Below, piece after piece: positions 8,280-16,791 of a DNA stretch of 64,000 nucleotides (position 1 is the stretch's first letter; the number at the start of each line of letters is the position of its first letter). Under the pieces are notes generated by a model, which made no database searches, was not told the DNA's origin, and saw only the letters and a program-made list of their open reading frames with translations. This DNA comes from Aquimixticola soesokkakensis (lineage in GTDB: Bacteria > Pseudomonadota > Alphaproteobacteria > Rhodobacterales > Rhodobacteraceae). The stretch lies in the NCBI RefSeq assembly GCF_900172375.1, contig NZ_FWFS01000007.1, positions 62,001-126,000 of the forward strand. The letters are read 5' to 3'. The position numbers were made by a program, and so were the translations under genes.

Positions 8280-10217
8280 TTAGCCGTCCTGTCGCGAAGT
8301 CTCTTGGACCTGCGCGCGCCCGCTGCGGGCGTTGATCCAGCAAATGACCGCCGTCAAAACCAGTCCGGCGGCCTCGACGATGAGGCTGGCAGCACTGCCC
8401 ACAGGCCAAACCAGAGCCAGAGTCGTCAGCGCTGCGGCGCAAAACAGCCCGATGCGATGCGCCCAGCTGAGGTGGCGCACGAACCAGCCTGTCATCGCCG
8501 TCCCCGCAGCAAAGACGCCGGTAAAGGCCGCAACCGTTGCAAGCGTGATTGTCAGCGGCGTGCCGATCAGCAGCAATTGCGGCGCATAGACAAAGAGGAA
8601 GGGGGCGACCACCTTCACAAACCCGAGCCGCATTGCCTCAACGGCTGTTTCATTCGGCTCGGCCCCCGCGATGGAGGCCCCCGCATAGGCCGCAAGGGCG
8701 ACAGGGGGCGTGATGGCCGACAGCAACCCGTAGTAAAAGATGAACATATGCGCCGCGATGACCGGCAGCCCGAAGCTTTCCAGCGCGGGGGCGATGAGGA
8801 TCGCAAGCAGGAGATAGGCGGCGGAGGTCGGCATCCCGAGCCCCAAGACGAAGCTTGCAACCATCGTGAGGATCAGCACCAAAAACAGGTTGTCGCCGCC
8901 AAAGTCGAGGATCAACGAGCTGAGTTTAAGCGCCATGCCCGTGAGCGTCAGAACCCCGATCAACATGCCCGCGACGGCCACGGCGGCGACCACGGGCAAG
9001 ACGTTTTTCACCGTGTTCATCATCACTTCGAGGATGGCAACGGGGCCGATGCGGGTTGCTTTGGTGGCGGTGGCGACGATTAGCGTGGCAATCAGGCACA
9101 GCACAGCCGCCGCAGCGGGCGTGTAGCCGATGGCGAGAAAGACGATCAACGCCAGAAGCGGCAGCAACAGATGGCCGCGTTTGAACAGCACTTCGCGCAG
9201 CTTGGGGATCTCGCCATCATCACCGCGCCCGAGGTCGTATTTTCCCGCCTCTTCGCGCACGCCGACCAACAGGGCAAACACATAGAGCAGGGCAGGGATC
9301 AGCGCCGCCGCCGCAATCGTGGCATAGGGCGTCTGCGTCAGCTCGGCCATCAAGAAGGCCGCAGCTCCCATCACGGGCGGCATGATCTGCCCCGCCGACG
9401 AGGCCGCCGCTTCAATCGCGCCCGCCACTTTGGGGCGATAGCCTGTGCGCTTCATCAGCGGGATGGTGAAGGTGCCCGTGGTCACAACGCCGGCCACCGC
9501 AGAGCCGTTGATCGAGGAAAACATGGTCGAGGAAATCACCGCCGTCAGGGCCGGACCGCCCTGAATGCGACCGGTCAGGGAATGGGCGAGGTCGACAAAG
9601 ACCTGCCCCAGTCCCGTGCGCAACAACAGCGTTCCAAGCAGGGAAAACAGCACGATATACTGCGCCGCCACCCCCATCGGCAGGCCAAACAGGCCCTCGG
9701 TGCGCAAGAACAGGTTCGAGGTGACGCGCCCCAGCGAATAGCCCGCATGGCCGTAGGTTCCCGGGATCAGATCCCCGAAAAACGCATAGGCAAGCGCAAG
9801 GATGCCAAGGCCCACCATGACCCAGCCGATCAGGTAGCGCACCAGAACCAGCGTCGCGAGCGCCGACACGATGAACAGCGCCATATCTGTCTCGTTGGCG
9901 ATTCCGCCCGAGCGGATGATGTTCATGTAGTTGGTCCAAAGGTAAGGACCGGGGATCAGCACAGCGAGCGCCAGCAGGTACAGCGCGCCGCGCCACAAGA
10001 CGCTGGTGCGTTTCGTGGCGACCGCAACAAGCCCCGCCGAAACCAGCAAGGAAAAGAAGGTCGAGCGCAGGATCAGCGCGGTGACATTGCCATACCACGC
10101 CGAGTTGATGACAAGGGCGGTGGCAAGAAACGACAGCAGCGCCAAGGCCAGCGTCGCAGCGCGATGTTCGGCGCGCGACAGGGTGCCTTGCGGCAGGATG
10201 GTCCAGAATTCGCTCAT
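8280..10217 (-). CDS. TRAP transporter fused permease (DctQM type, TAXI class)
   Basis: A 645-aa, very hydrophobic protein with about 16 predicted membrane segments. The small-subunit-like helices are fused to the 12-helix DctM unit, the layout used by TAXI-type TRAP importers. Recognisable DctM stretches include SSTMFSSINGSAVAGV and GLGMPTSAAYLLLA. It imports an organic acid using an ion gradient with the periplasmic TAXI protein encoded 69 bp upstream. The ATG at 10217 has GGAG nine bases upstream; an ATG at 10232 lacks one. Given its neighbours, shikimate, quinate or a related ring acid is a reasonable substrate guess. Confidence 0.85.
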   Translation of the reverse strand: MSEFWTILPQGTLSRAEHRAATLALALLSFLATALVINSAWYGNVTALILRSTFFSLLVSAGLVAVATKRTSVLWRGALYLLALAVLIPGPYLWTNYMNIIRSGGIANETDMALFIVSALATLVLVRYLIGWVMVGLGILALAYAFFGDLIPGTYGHAGYSLGRVTSNLFLRTEGLFGLPMGVAAQYIVLFSLLGTLLLRTGLGQVFVDLAHSLTGRIQGGPALTAVISSTMFSSINGSAVAGVVTTGTFTIPLMKRTGYRPKVAGAIEAAASSAGQIMPPVMGAAAFLMAELTQTPYATIAAAALIPALLYVFALLVGVREEAGKYDLGRGDDGEIPKLREVLFKRGHLLLPLLALIVFLAIGYTPAAAAVLCLIATLIVATATKATRIGPVAILEVMMNTVKNVLPVVAAVAVAGMLIGVLTLTGMALKLSSLILDFGGDNLFLVLILTMVASFVLGLGMPTSAAYLLLAILIAPALESFGLPVIAAHMFIFYYGLLSAITPPVALAAYAGASIAGAEPNETAVEAMRLGFVKVVAPFLFVYAPQLLLIGTPLTITLATVAAFTGVFAAGTAMTGWFVRHLSWAHRIGLFCAAALTTLALVWPVGSAASLIVEAAGLVLTAVICWINARSGRAQVQETSRQDG

Positions 10218-10286
10218 GGGAATGCTCCGCAAAAGGCAACAGACCGGCGCGTGAACGCCGGCCTGCTTATAGGGGGGGAAGCCGAC

Positions 10287-11222
10287 TTACTGTTCGTCGA
10301 AGTAGCGCTGCGCGCCTTCGTGCAGGGCAATCGGTGTCGCCGTCGCCCCCGCAAGGGTCATGCTTTTGGCGGCGGGGTGAACCGCGCCGAGGGCCTCGAG
10401 GTTGTCAAACAGCGTCTTGGTGATGCTGTAGACCAGTTCGGGGTCGGCATCTGCGGCTGTAAACAGGATCGCCGGATCGCCCAAAGCGCCGATGGTGTCA
10501 TCGTTGCCTGCATAGACCCCTGCGGGAATTTCGTTGAATTCATAAAACGGGTAGTCGGCAATCACTGCGTCGGCCTGCGCGCGCGTGACCGGCACCAGCT
10601 TGACGTCTTTGGTGGTGCTTAGTTCGATCAGCGCTGCGGCAGGCACCCCCGCCAGCACAAAGGTGCCGTCCAATTGGCCGTTCTGGATCGCGCCCGTGGC
10701 TTCGCCATAGGACAGGAACGAGATTCTGCCCAGGTTGAACGCATCCACCGAGGTCAGCAACCGCTCGGAAATCACCGAGGCGTTCGATCCCGGCGGGCCG
10801 ACAGACACTTTGAGATCACCGATATCGGCCACATCGTCCAAGGCTTTTGCAGCGGAAACAGCGATTTGCAGCGTGGCAGGATAGAGATAGGCGATGGCGG
10901 CAACGTTTTGGGCGTCGCCCTCGAAGGTCCCTGTGCCTTCTTTGCCTTCATAGAGGGTCGAGGCCGAGGAGAACCCCATCGTCATCTCGCCGTTCGACAC
11001 GCGGCGCACGTTTTCCACCGATGCGCCGGTCACTTCGGCATTGGCGCTGACACCCTCAAGGTTGCGGCTCAGGATATCGGCCATCCCTGCGCCGACCGCG
11101 TAGAATACGCCGCCCGTGCCGCCGGTACCGATGGACACGCGATCCTGCGCCATTGCCCCTGTTGCCAGCGTGGACGCAAGAAGCATCGACATGGCACCTG
11201 CCATGAGTGTTGATTTGATCAT
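10287..11222 (-). CDS. TAXI-family TRAP transporter solute-binding protein
   Basis: 311 aa with a signal peptide (residues 1-25, ending AMA before QD). The mature N-terminus carries VSIGTGGTGGVFYAVGAGMAD, the hallmark of TAXI binding proteins, followed by TGASVENVRRV. The length is usual for the family. It is the first gene of a two-gene unit with the fused permease and has its own 139-bp promoter region, which contains a perfect GGTGAC/GTCACC palindrome. The ligand is not shown by sequence; aromatic-precursor acids fit the cluster. Confidence 0.88.
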   Translation of the reverse strand: MIKSTLMAGAMSMLLASTLATGAMAQDRVSIGTGGTGGVFYAVGAGMADILSRNLEGVSANAEVTGASVENVRRVSNGEMTMGFSSASTLYEGKEGTGTFEGDAQNVAAIAYLYPATLQIAVSAAKALDDVADIGDLKVSVGPPGSNASVISERLLTSVDAFNLGRISFLSYGEATGAIQNGQLDGTFVLAGVPAAALIELSTTKDVKLVPVTRAQADAVIADYPFYEFNEIPAGVYAGNDDTIGALGDPAILFTAADADPELVYSITKTLFDNLEALGAVHPAAKSMTLAGATATPIALHEGAQRYFDEQ

Positions 11223-11329
11223 GAAGCCCTCCCAGACTTGCGATAAGCATTCTCTCCGGCACTTAGGGTGGAGTCACCGGGTCATGCCTGCCAATTAGAT
11301 TTGTCGTGAACTCATAATCTTGCGCTATA

Positions 11330-11346
11330 GGTGACGATTTGTCACC
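11330..11346. promoter_or_regulatory. Palindrome GGTGAC-N5-GTCACC upstream of the TAXI-TRAP operon
   Basis: A perfect 6-bp inverted repeat spaced by GATTT lies 108 bp upstream of the TAXI gene start. A close relative (GGTGA-N4-TCACC) occurs at 15758-15771 in the tctC/TIM-barrel intergenic region. Two related sites before two transporter units suggest one regulator; which one is unknown. Confidence 0.4.
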
Positions 11347-11361
11347 GGCGCCGGGAGCCAT

Positions 11362-11393
11362 AAAAAACCCTGCGCGCGACGGGGCGTGCAGGG
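11362..11393 (-). terminator. Intrinsic terminator of the tctCBA-shikimate dehydrogenase operon
   Basis: On the minus strand a GC-rich stem (CCCTGC and GCAGGG arms) is followed by TTTTTTATGG. It lies 27 bp past the stop of the shikimate dehydrogenase gene, separating that operon from the TAXI-TRAP unit. Confidence 0.85.
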
Positions 11394-11419
11394 CAGGGAT
11401 GTCATGTGTAGGTCTTTGA

Positions 11420-12271
11420 CTAGGCGTCTTTATCCGCCAAAAGATCCGCCATCAGCTGTGCCTCGTTCAGGGGGCGGGCAGCGAAGAGTTTCCACGCATG
11501 GACACCTTGAAAGAAAAAGAGCTGCCAGCCGGAAATGACTTGCAGGCCCTCGGCCTCGGCGTCTTGCAGGAATTGTGTATCCACAGGGGTATAGACCGCA
11601 TCAAAGGCCCAATGGGCCCCGCGCATGGCAGCGCGCGGCAAGGGGGTGCCTTCGAGGCCAACCATGCCAACCGGCGTGCAATTGATCAGGCCCTGCGCCT
11701 CTTGGGCCGCGGCGCTTGCGTCGTCAAACACCGTAACCTGTACCGCAGGGGCGGCATCGCGCAGATCCTGGGCAAGGCTTTCGGCTTTCTGACGGTCGCG
11801 ATCCACAAGGTGAAGACGCTCCACCCCCAGCGCGATCAGGCCAAAGGCCACGGCCCGCCCGACGCCGCCCGTGCCGATCATCAGCGTGGGCCCCGGGAGG
11901 GCCTCACCGCGCAGGCTTTGGTAGGCGGCGACAAACCCGGAGTAGTCGGTGTTATGGCCTTTCGGGCCATCGGTGTCGAAAATCACCGTGTTCACCGCAC
12001 CGATGGCGCGCACGAGCGGATCGTCGATCTCGACCAGTCGGGCCGCGCGTTCCTTGTAGGGATAGGTGACATTGATGCCGCGAAAGCCGTGGCGCGCGCA
12101 ATTGGCAAATGTCGCCTCGAAATCCGTTTTGAGGGTGGCGGGGATCAGGCGGTCATAGACCACGTCCATCCCGTTCTGCGCCCCCGCCAGCCGATGCAAC
12201 AGCGGCGAGCGAGAGCGGGCGATATTATCGCCGATCAGGCCAAGGTGAAGGTCAGGAGCGGTGTCAGACAT
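11420..12271 (-). CDS. Shikimate/quinate dehydrogenase, AroE paralogue with NAD-type signature
   Basis: 283 aa, shikimate dehydrogenase family. Substrate residues are SRSPLLH (20-26), catalytic Lys73 in NVTYPYK and Asp109 in NTD. The nucleotide loop is GTGGVGR (133-139). After the second strand the sequence is VDRDRQ with Asp157, where NADP-using AroE has an NRT motif; an acidic residue there favours NAD, as in catabolic quinate/shikimate dehydrogenases. This agrees with oxidation of shikimate to 3-dehydroshikimate for the dehydratase encoded nearby. The ATG at 12271 has GGAG eight bases upstream; a GTG at 12280 is possible. It is last in the tctCBA operon. Confidence 0.85.
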   Translation of the reverse strand: MSDTAPDLHLGLIGDNIARSRSPLLHRLAGAQNGMDVVYDRLIPATLKTDFEATFANCARHGFRGINVTYPYKERAARLVEIDDPLVRAIGAVNTVIFDTDGPKGHNTDYSGFVAAYQSLRGEALPGPTLMIGTGGVGRAVAFGLIALGVERLHLVDRDRQKAESLAQDLRDAAPAVQVTVFDDASAAAQEAQGLINCTPVGMVGLEGTPLPRAAMRGAHWAFDAVYTPVDTQFLQDAEAEGLQVISGWQLFFFQGVHAWKLFAARPLNEAQLMADLLADKDA

Positions 12272-12276
12272 GGACG

Positions 12277-13791
12277 TCACTCCGCCGCTTTGCCACGGCC
12301 AAAGACGCGGCGTTTGATCATCGGCCAGAGCGGCGTCTGGTTCACAAAGATGAAGATCACCGCAATGAACAGCACAAGCGACAGCGGGCTGGTGACGATA
12401 CCCTGCATGAACAGGCCGAAGTCGCCCTTGGCCGAAATGATCGCACGCCGCCAGTTATCATCCAGCAGGCGCGACAGGATCACGCCAAGGATCACAGGGC
12501 CAAGCGGATAGCCGTAGTAGCGCATGAAATAGCCAAGAACGCCAAAGCCGAGCATCCAGTAGACATCGGTGATCGAGTTGTTCACCGCATAGGCCCCGAC
12601 AATGGACAACAGCAGGATCAGCGGGATCAGCACCGCACGCGGCATTTCCACGATCTTGGTAAAGATCTTGATGCCGGTGAGGCCGAAGATCAGCATGAAG
12701 AAGTTCGCAACCACCAGCGAGCCAACGATAAACCAGAACATATCGGGTTGGTCGACCATCAGCATCGGGCCGGGGTTGAGGCCATGGATGAACAGCGCGC
12801 CGATCATGATCGCGGTCACCGCATCCCCGGGAATGCCCAAGGTCATCATCGGGATGAAGGCCCCGCCAACGGCGGCGTTGTTCGCGGTTTCAGGGGCCAC
12901 GAGGCCCTCGATGGCGCCATCGCCGAATTCACGCTCGGGATTGCGGGTGACGCGTTTGGCATGGTCATAGGCCATGAGCGCGGCGATATCACCGCCCGTG
13001 CCCGGCAAGGCACCGATGATCACCCCGATGGTCGAGGTCTGAAGGCTGAGCGGCAGATGTTTGCGGATGGTGCCAAAGGAGGGCACGATGCGGCTGATTT
13101 TCTGTTTCACGGCAACGGTATCGACGTGGTGCAATTGCGCCAGCGCTTCGGACACCCCGAACATCCCGATCATCACGGCGATAAAGGAAATACCCGAGCG
13201 CATGACCGGTAGGTCGAAGGTAAAGCGTTCGGTGAAGGTCAGCGGGTCCATGCCCACAGCGCCAAGCGCGATGCCGAATGCACCGGCGAAGATGCCTTTG
13301 ACAAGGCTGCCGCCCGAGAGGGAGCCGACCAGCAAAATGCCCAGGATCGCCAGCAGCATGTAGTCGCGCGGCTGGAACCCGAGCGCGAAATCCGACACGA
13401 AGGGCGCGGCCAGTGCCAGCACGCCGATGCCGATAAATCCGCCAAAGAACGACATGACGGTGGTGACGCCAATGGCCGTGCCCGCCTCGCCGCGTTTGGC
13501 CATCGGGTAGCCGTCCATCGCGGTGGCAATCGCCGAGGGCGCGCCGGGAATGTTGAGCAGGATCGCCGTGCGCGAGCCGCCGTAGACGCCGCCCATGTAA
13601 ATCCCGATCATCAGCGCGATGGCCGGATGGACATCCCACGAAAAGGTAAAGGAGATCAGGATCGACACAGCCATCGTGACCGAGAGGCCGGGAATGGCGC
13701 CGACGTAGACGCCCGCCAAGGTACCCAGGCCCACCAGCATCAACAGCTGGGGATGGGTGAAGACCATGAAGAAGGCAGAGAGCATTTCCAT
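12277..13791 (-). CDS. tctA: Tripartite tricarboxylate transporter large permease (TctA)
   Basis: A 504-aa membrane protein of the TctA family with around 12 hydrophobic segments. The characteristic GxxPGL segment is near the N-terminus (GAIPGLSVTMA) and its repeat is in the second half (GALPGTGGDIAA). It works with TctB and the periplasmic TctC, encoded upstream on the same strand, to take up carboxylates. The start is the ATG at 13791, which overlaps the tctB stop; a GTG three bases earlier is possible. Its neighbours suggest a ring carboxylate such as shikimate rather than citrate. Confidence 0.88.
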   Translation of the reverse strand: MEMLSAFFMVFTHPQLLMLVGLGTLAGVYVGAIPGLSVTMAVSILISFTFSWDVHPAIALMIGIYMGGVYGGSRTAILLNIPGAPSAIATAMDGYPMAKRGEAGTAIGVTTVMSFFGGFIGIGVLALAAPFVSDFALGFQPRDYMLLAILGILLVGSLSGGSLVKGIFAGAFGIALGAVGMDPLTFTERFTFDLPVMRSGISFIAVMIGMFGVSEALAQLHHVDTVAVKQKISRIVPSFGTIRKHLPLSLQTSTIGVIIGALPGTGGDIAALMAYDHAKRVTRNPEREFGDGAIEGLVAPETANNAAVGGAFIPMMTLGIPGDAVTAIMIGALFIHGLNPGPMLMVDQPDMFWFIVGSLVVANFFMLIFGLTGIKIFTKIVEMPRAVLIPLILLLSIVGAYAVNNSITDVYWMLGFGVLGYFMRYYGYPLGPVILGVILSRLLDDNWRRAIISAKGDFGLFMQGIVTSPLSLVLFIAVIFIFVNQTPLWPMIKRRVFGRGKAAE

Positions 13792-14375
13792 CACGATTGG
13801 CCCTTCGACAAAAGATTACGGAAGAATTGGATCATTTCGCCCTCGGGGACGATGCCCGCAGGCATCAACACCGTGAACACCACGCGAAACACGAAATAGA
13901 TGCCGATGAGGCTGGCAAGGGACACCAGGACGGTAAAGCCCCAGCTGCGCTTGGCGAGCAGCTTGATCGCGGCGATCAGGAAAATTGCCGATGTGGGCAA
14001 AAAACCGAGCGGCTTGAGGGCAAAACCGTAGGCCAGCAACAAAAGCGCCATCAAAACGACGTTCAGCGGCAGGACTTCGCGCAGGAAGCTGCCCCCCATC
14101 GCGGGCAGGCGCAGGGTCTGCGCAGCGGTGATCACCGCCGCCACGAACATCGCAAAGGCGGTGACCATCGGCACGGTGCCCGGCGCAGAGAGGCTTTCAA
14201 AGCCGGAAATATCATAGGCGCTCCACATCAGACCAGCGCTCGCAAGCGCGACGAGCAGCGCAAAGACGGCCTCGCCGGGCTTGCGTTTCATCTGTGGGCG
14301 GGGAGCGGCAGGGGCGACGGCTGCCACGTCGGGCGCCTCGCTTGCGGTTTGGCTGGCAGTAGGTGTGGAGGTCAT
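13791..14375 (-). CDS. tctB: Tripartite tricarboxylate transporter small permease (TctB)
   Basis: 194 aa with a polar, Pro/Ala-rich N-terminal tail of about 45 residues and then four hydrophobic segments, the TctB layout. The start is the ATG at 14375, preceded by AAGGGA; a longer in-frame reading from 14501 runs through the intergenic hairpin and is unlikely. It is coupled by overlap to tctA. Confidence 0.82.
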   Translation of the reverse strand: MTSTPTASQTASEAPDVAAVAPAAPRPQMKRKPGEAVFALLVALASAGLMWSAYDISGFESLSAPGTVPMVTAFAMFVAAVITAAQTLRLPAMGGSFLREVLPLNVVLMALLLLAYGFALKPLGFLPTSAIFLIAAIKLLAKRSWGFTVLVSLASLIGIYFVFRVVFTVLMPAGIVPEGEMIQFFRNLLSKGQS

Positions 14376-14450
14376 GATCTGTCCCTTATGGGCCGGAAAG
14401 GGGGTAGAGGGGCCGCCCGCAACGGCAGGCCTGCCTCTGAAACGACAAAC

Positions 14451-14479
14451 GCCGCCCTTCTGTCGAGGAAAAGAGCGGC
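14451..14479 (-). terminator. Hairpin between tctC and tctB
   Basis: On the minus strand, arms GCCGCTCTTTT and AGAAGGGCGGC can form 11 pairs (some G-U) around a short loop. There is no strong T-run. Its position after the binding-protein gene suggests partial termination or 3' end protection of the tctC message. Confidence 0.5.
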
Positions 14480-14547
14480 GCCGGTTCTGGATGTCCGACA
14501 CGGGTGCGCGTGCCGGACAAAACTGTCGTCAGGGAAAGCGCGAGGGC

Positions 14548-15552
14548 TTATTCACCCGGACGTGCGATGCCGAACTCTTCGGGCGAGGTCTTGGTCAGAC
14601 CTGCGTCCTGCATCAGCCAGGCAGTGGTTTCCTGCCATTTGGTCAGGAAGTCGGAGGCCTCATCGCCGGAGATGTTCATCATGGTGAACCCACGACCGTC
14701 CATCAGGGCTTTGAAGTCTTCGGCTTCTGCGCCGGTGGCGTAGGCGTCCGACAGCTTGGCAACAACGTCATCCGGCGTGCCCTTTTTGACGAAAACGCCA
14801 AAGAACGGACCCCAAGGCAGCAGCGACTCATAGTCGGGCTGGGCGGAAGAGATCGTGGGAACATCCGGCAGCGCCGAGGAGGCGGTGTTGTCAAAGACGG
14901 CCAGCGGTTTCATCGTGCCGGCACGGATGCCTTCCACGGCAGCGCCAAGCACGGCGGGCATAACGTCGATTGCGCCACCTTGCAGAGCGGTCAGCGCGGG
15001 GCCGTCACCGTCGTAGGGCACAAAGATCACATCGAGGTCACCCTCGACGGATTCGATCATCGCCGTCACGACCGAGGGCAGACCGCCGGGGCCGGTCGAG
15101 CCAAAGCGCAGATCGCCCGGATTGTCGGCGATGAACTGCATCATGCCGGCGTAATCGTCGAAGGGGGCATCGGGGCCAGCCACGAGGATCGGCGTGCCGC
15201 GCGCCAGAATGTTGATGGGGGTGAAGTCGTTGTAGTCTTTGTCACCAAGGCCCATGACCTTGTAGAGCAGCGGGTTTTCCGCGCCCATCATCAAAGTGTA
15301 GCCATCGGCATCGCCGTTTGCGACCTGGTTCAGCGCGATTGCGCCCACGCCGCCGGTGACGTTTTGCATCACGATGGTGCCGCCAAGCGCCTCTTCGGCG
15401 TGGGGGGTGACCGAACGCATCACGGTATCGGTCGAACCGCCGGCACCCCATTGGATGATGCCTTGGATTTCTTTGGTGGGGTAATCTTGGGCAACTGCAC
15501 CGGTGACGCCAAGTGCAAGTGCCGAAACAGCACCGAGAATAAGGTGTTTCAT
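14548..15552 (-). CDS. tctC: Tripartite tricarboxylate transporter binding protein (TctC/Bug family)
   Basis: 334 aa with a signal peptide (residues 1-21, ending AVA before QD). The mature start YPTKEIQGIIQWGAGGSTDTVMR is the Bug-family pattern (the usual phrase is PWPAGGxTD). It delivers the substrate to TctAB. It is first in the operon, separated from tctB by 172 bp containing a hairpin, and diverges from a TIM-barrel enzyme gene. Bug receptors are highly variable in ligand, so the substrate is inferred from neighbours only. Confidence 0.88.
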   Translation of the reverse strand: MKHLILGAVSALALGVTGAVAQDYPTKEIQGIIQWGAGGSTDTVMRSVTPHAEEALGGTIVMQNVTGGVGAIALNQVANGDADGYTLMMGAENPLLYKVMGLGDKDYNDFTPINILARGTPILVAGPDAPFDDYAGMMQFIADNPGDLRFGSTGPGGLPSVVTAMIESVEGDLDVIFVPYDGDGPALTALQGGAIDVMPAVLGAAVEGIRAGTMKPLAVFDNTASSALPDVPTISSAQPDYESLLPWGPFFGVFVKKGTPDDVVAKLSDAYATGAEAEDFKALMDGRGFTMMNISGDEASDFLTKWQETTAWLMQDAGLTKTSPEEFGIARPGE

Positions 15553-15757
15553 GTCTCTCCTCCCAGAGATTGGATGCGGCGCAGTCCCGATGACTGCGTT
15601 CCGTCGTAAAATAGGATTCCCGAAGTCGCGGATAACGTCAAATACATTGCGAGGACACCTGTGAACATGATGTTAATACTTGGCGCGCGGCGGGGTGGGG
15701 GCTTAACCCGAGGTTACCCCTATGACCTGTAAGGTATTTGACCCCGCCGCGTCAAAG

Positions 15758-15771
15758 GGTGACCGTTCACC
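15758..15771. promoter_or_regulatory. Palindrome GGTGA-N4-TCACC between tctC and the TIM-barrel gene
   Basis: 5-bp inverted arms with a CCGT centre sit in the 281-bp divergent promoter region, 63 bp before the TIM-barrel ATG. It resembles the palindrome at 11330-11346. The rest of this region shows no other clear element. Confidence 0.35.
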
Positions 15772-15833
15772 AAAATTTGGCGTCCCGCACAACCTCACAG
15801 CTGCGCGGCGCAGCCCAGCACAGGAGCCCCCCC

Positions 15834-16640
15834 ATGAGCCGTTTGATTTCCGTCGCCCATCTGACCGCGCTGGACCTTGCGCCTGTGCCGTTCATCGAGG
15901 CCGCCGCGCGTGCCGGTTTCGGCGGGGTGGGCCTGCGGTTGCTGCAGGTGACCGACACGAGCGCGGCCTATCCCGTGCCGCTGGGCAGCGTCGCCCTGCG
16001 CGAAACCCAAGCGGCGTTGCGCGACACCGGATTGGTGGTGCCCGATATCGAATTCGTGAAAATTACGCCGGATTTCGACGTGCAGGCCTTGCGCCCGATT
16101 CTGGACAGCGGCGCGGCCCTTGGTGCCCGACACCTTATTGCGGCACCCTATGACGAGGATTTGTCGCGACTCGCGCAGAATTTGGGGGCGCTCAGCGCGC
16201 TGTCTAAGACCTTCGGGATCGTCACCGTGTTGGAATTCTTCCCCTGGACGGTGGTGCCCGACCTTGCAAGCGCGTGGCGTGTGGTGCAGGCGGCAGGTCC
16301 GGACACGGGTGTGTTGGTCGATAGTTTGCATTTCGACCGCTCCGGATCGACGCTCGCCGACCTTGCGCAGATCCCGCCCGAGCGACTGCCTTTTGTGCAT
16401 CTGTGCGATGCCCCTGTGCACCCGCCCTACAACACCCAGGAGTTGCTGCACACCGCGCGTGAGGATCGCCTTCCTGCGGGGCAGGGGGCGATTGATCTGC
16501 CCACGCTTCTGGCTGGGATGCGCGCCGATATCCCGGTTGGCGTCGAGGTGCCGATGGGATCGTTTTACGCAAAAAACGGCCCGCAAGCCGTGCTGGACCT
16601 CGTATATTCTGCAACGCAGCGTCTTTTGAGCGGCGTTTAA
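15834..16640 (+). CDS. TIM-barrel sugar-phosphate isomerase/dehydratase-like protein
   Basis: 268 aa, AP-endonuclease-2 superfamily (xylose isomerase-like TIM barrel). Metal-ligand candidates are Glu134 (VLEFFPW), Asp163 with His166 (LVDSLHFD), His189 (VHLCD) and Glu238 (GVEVP). The family includes sugar-acid isomerases, epimerases and dehydroshikimate dehydratases. Its divergence from tctC makes a role in the same catabolic route plausible, for example as a second dehydratase or an isomerase of a related cyclic acid. The ATG follows AGGAG by nine bases. The exact reaction cannot be assigned. Confidence 0.7.
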   Translation: MSRLISVAHLTALDLAPVPFIEAAARAGFGGVGLRLLQVTDTSAAYPVPLGSVALRETQAALRDTGLVVPDIEFVKITPDFDVQALRPILDSGAALGARHLIAAPYDEDLSRLAQNLGALSALSKTFGIVTVLEFFPWTVVPDLASAWRVVQAAGPDTGVLVDSLHFDRSGSTLADLAQIPPERLPFVHLCDAPVHPPYNTQELLHTAREDRLPAGQGAIDLPTLLAGMRADIPVGVEVPMGSFYAKNGPQAVLDLVYSATQRLLSGV

Positions 16641-16699
16641 CACGCTGATTTCTAGCATAAAATGCCCGATCCCCAGCGTGGAGAACCGTGCTGGCGCGA

Positions 16700-16717
16700 A
16701 TATCACAAAATTGTAAT
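16700..16717 (+). promoter_or_regulatory. Pho-box-like sequence upstream of the plcP-agt operon
   Basis: ATATCAC-AAAA-TTGTAAT matches the two 7-bp half-sites (consensus C/T-TGTCA-C/T) at about 5 and 6 positions out of 7, with the usual 4-bp spacer. It ends 74 bp before the ATG of the phosphoesterase gene. PhoB control of this operon type is established in other marine alphaproteobacteria; here it is inferred from the motif. Confidence 0.5.
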
Positions 16718-16791
16718 CAAAATGAGATGTGAACGCGGCACGGGCGCGCCATATCCAAAGACAGACAGCAATACGCGCATGAGGCGGAGCA

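Noticed and set aside
1-16640. Genomic island or mobile element
   Set aside because: The catabolic genes look like accessory content, but I found no integrase, transposase, tRNA attachment site or shift in base composition.
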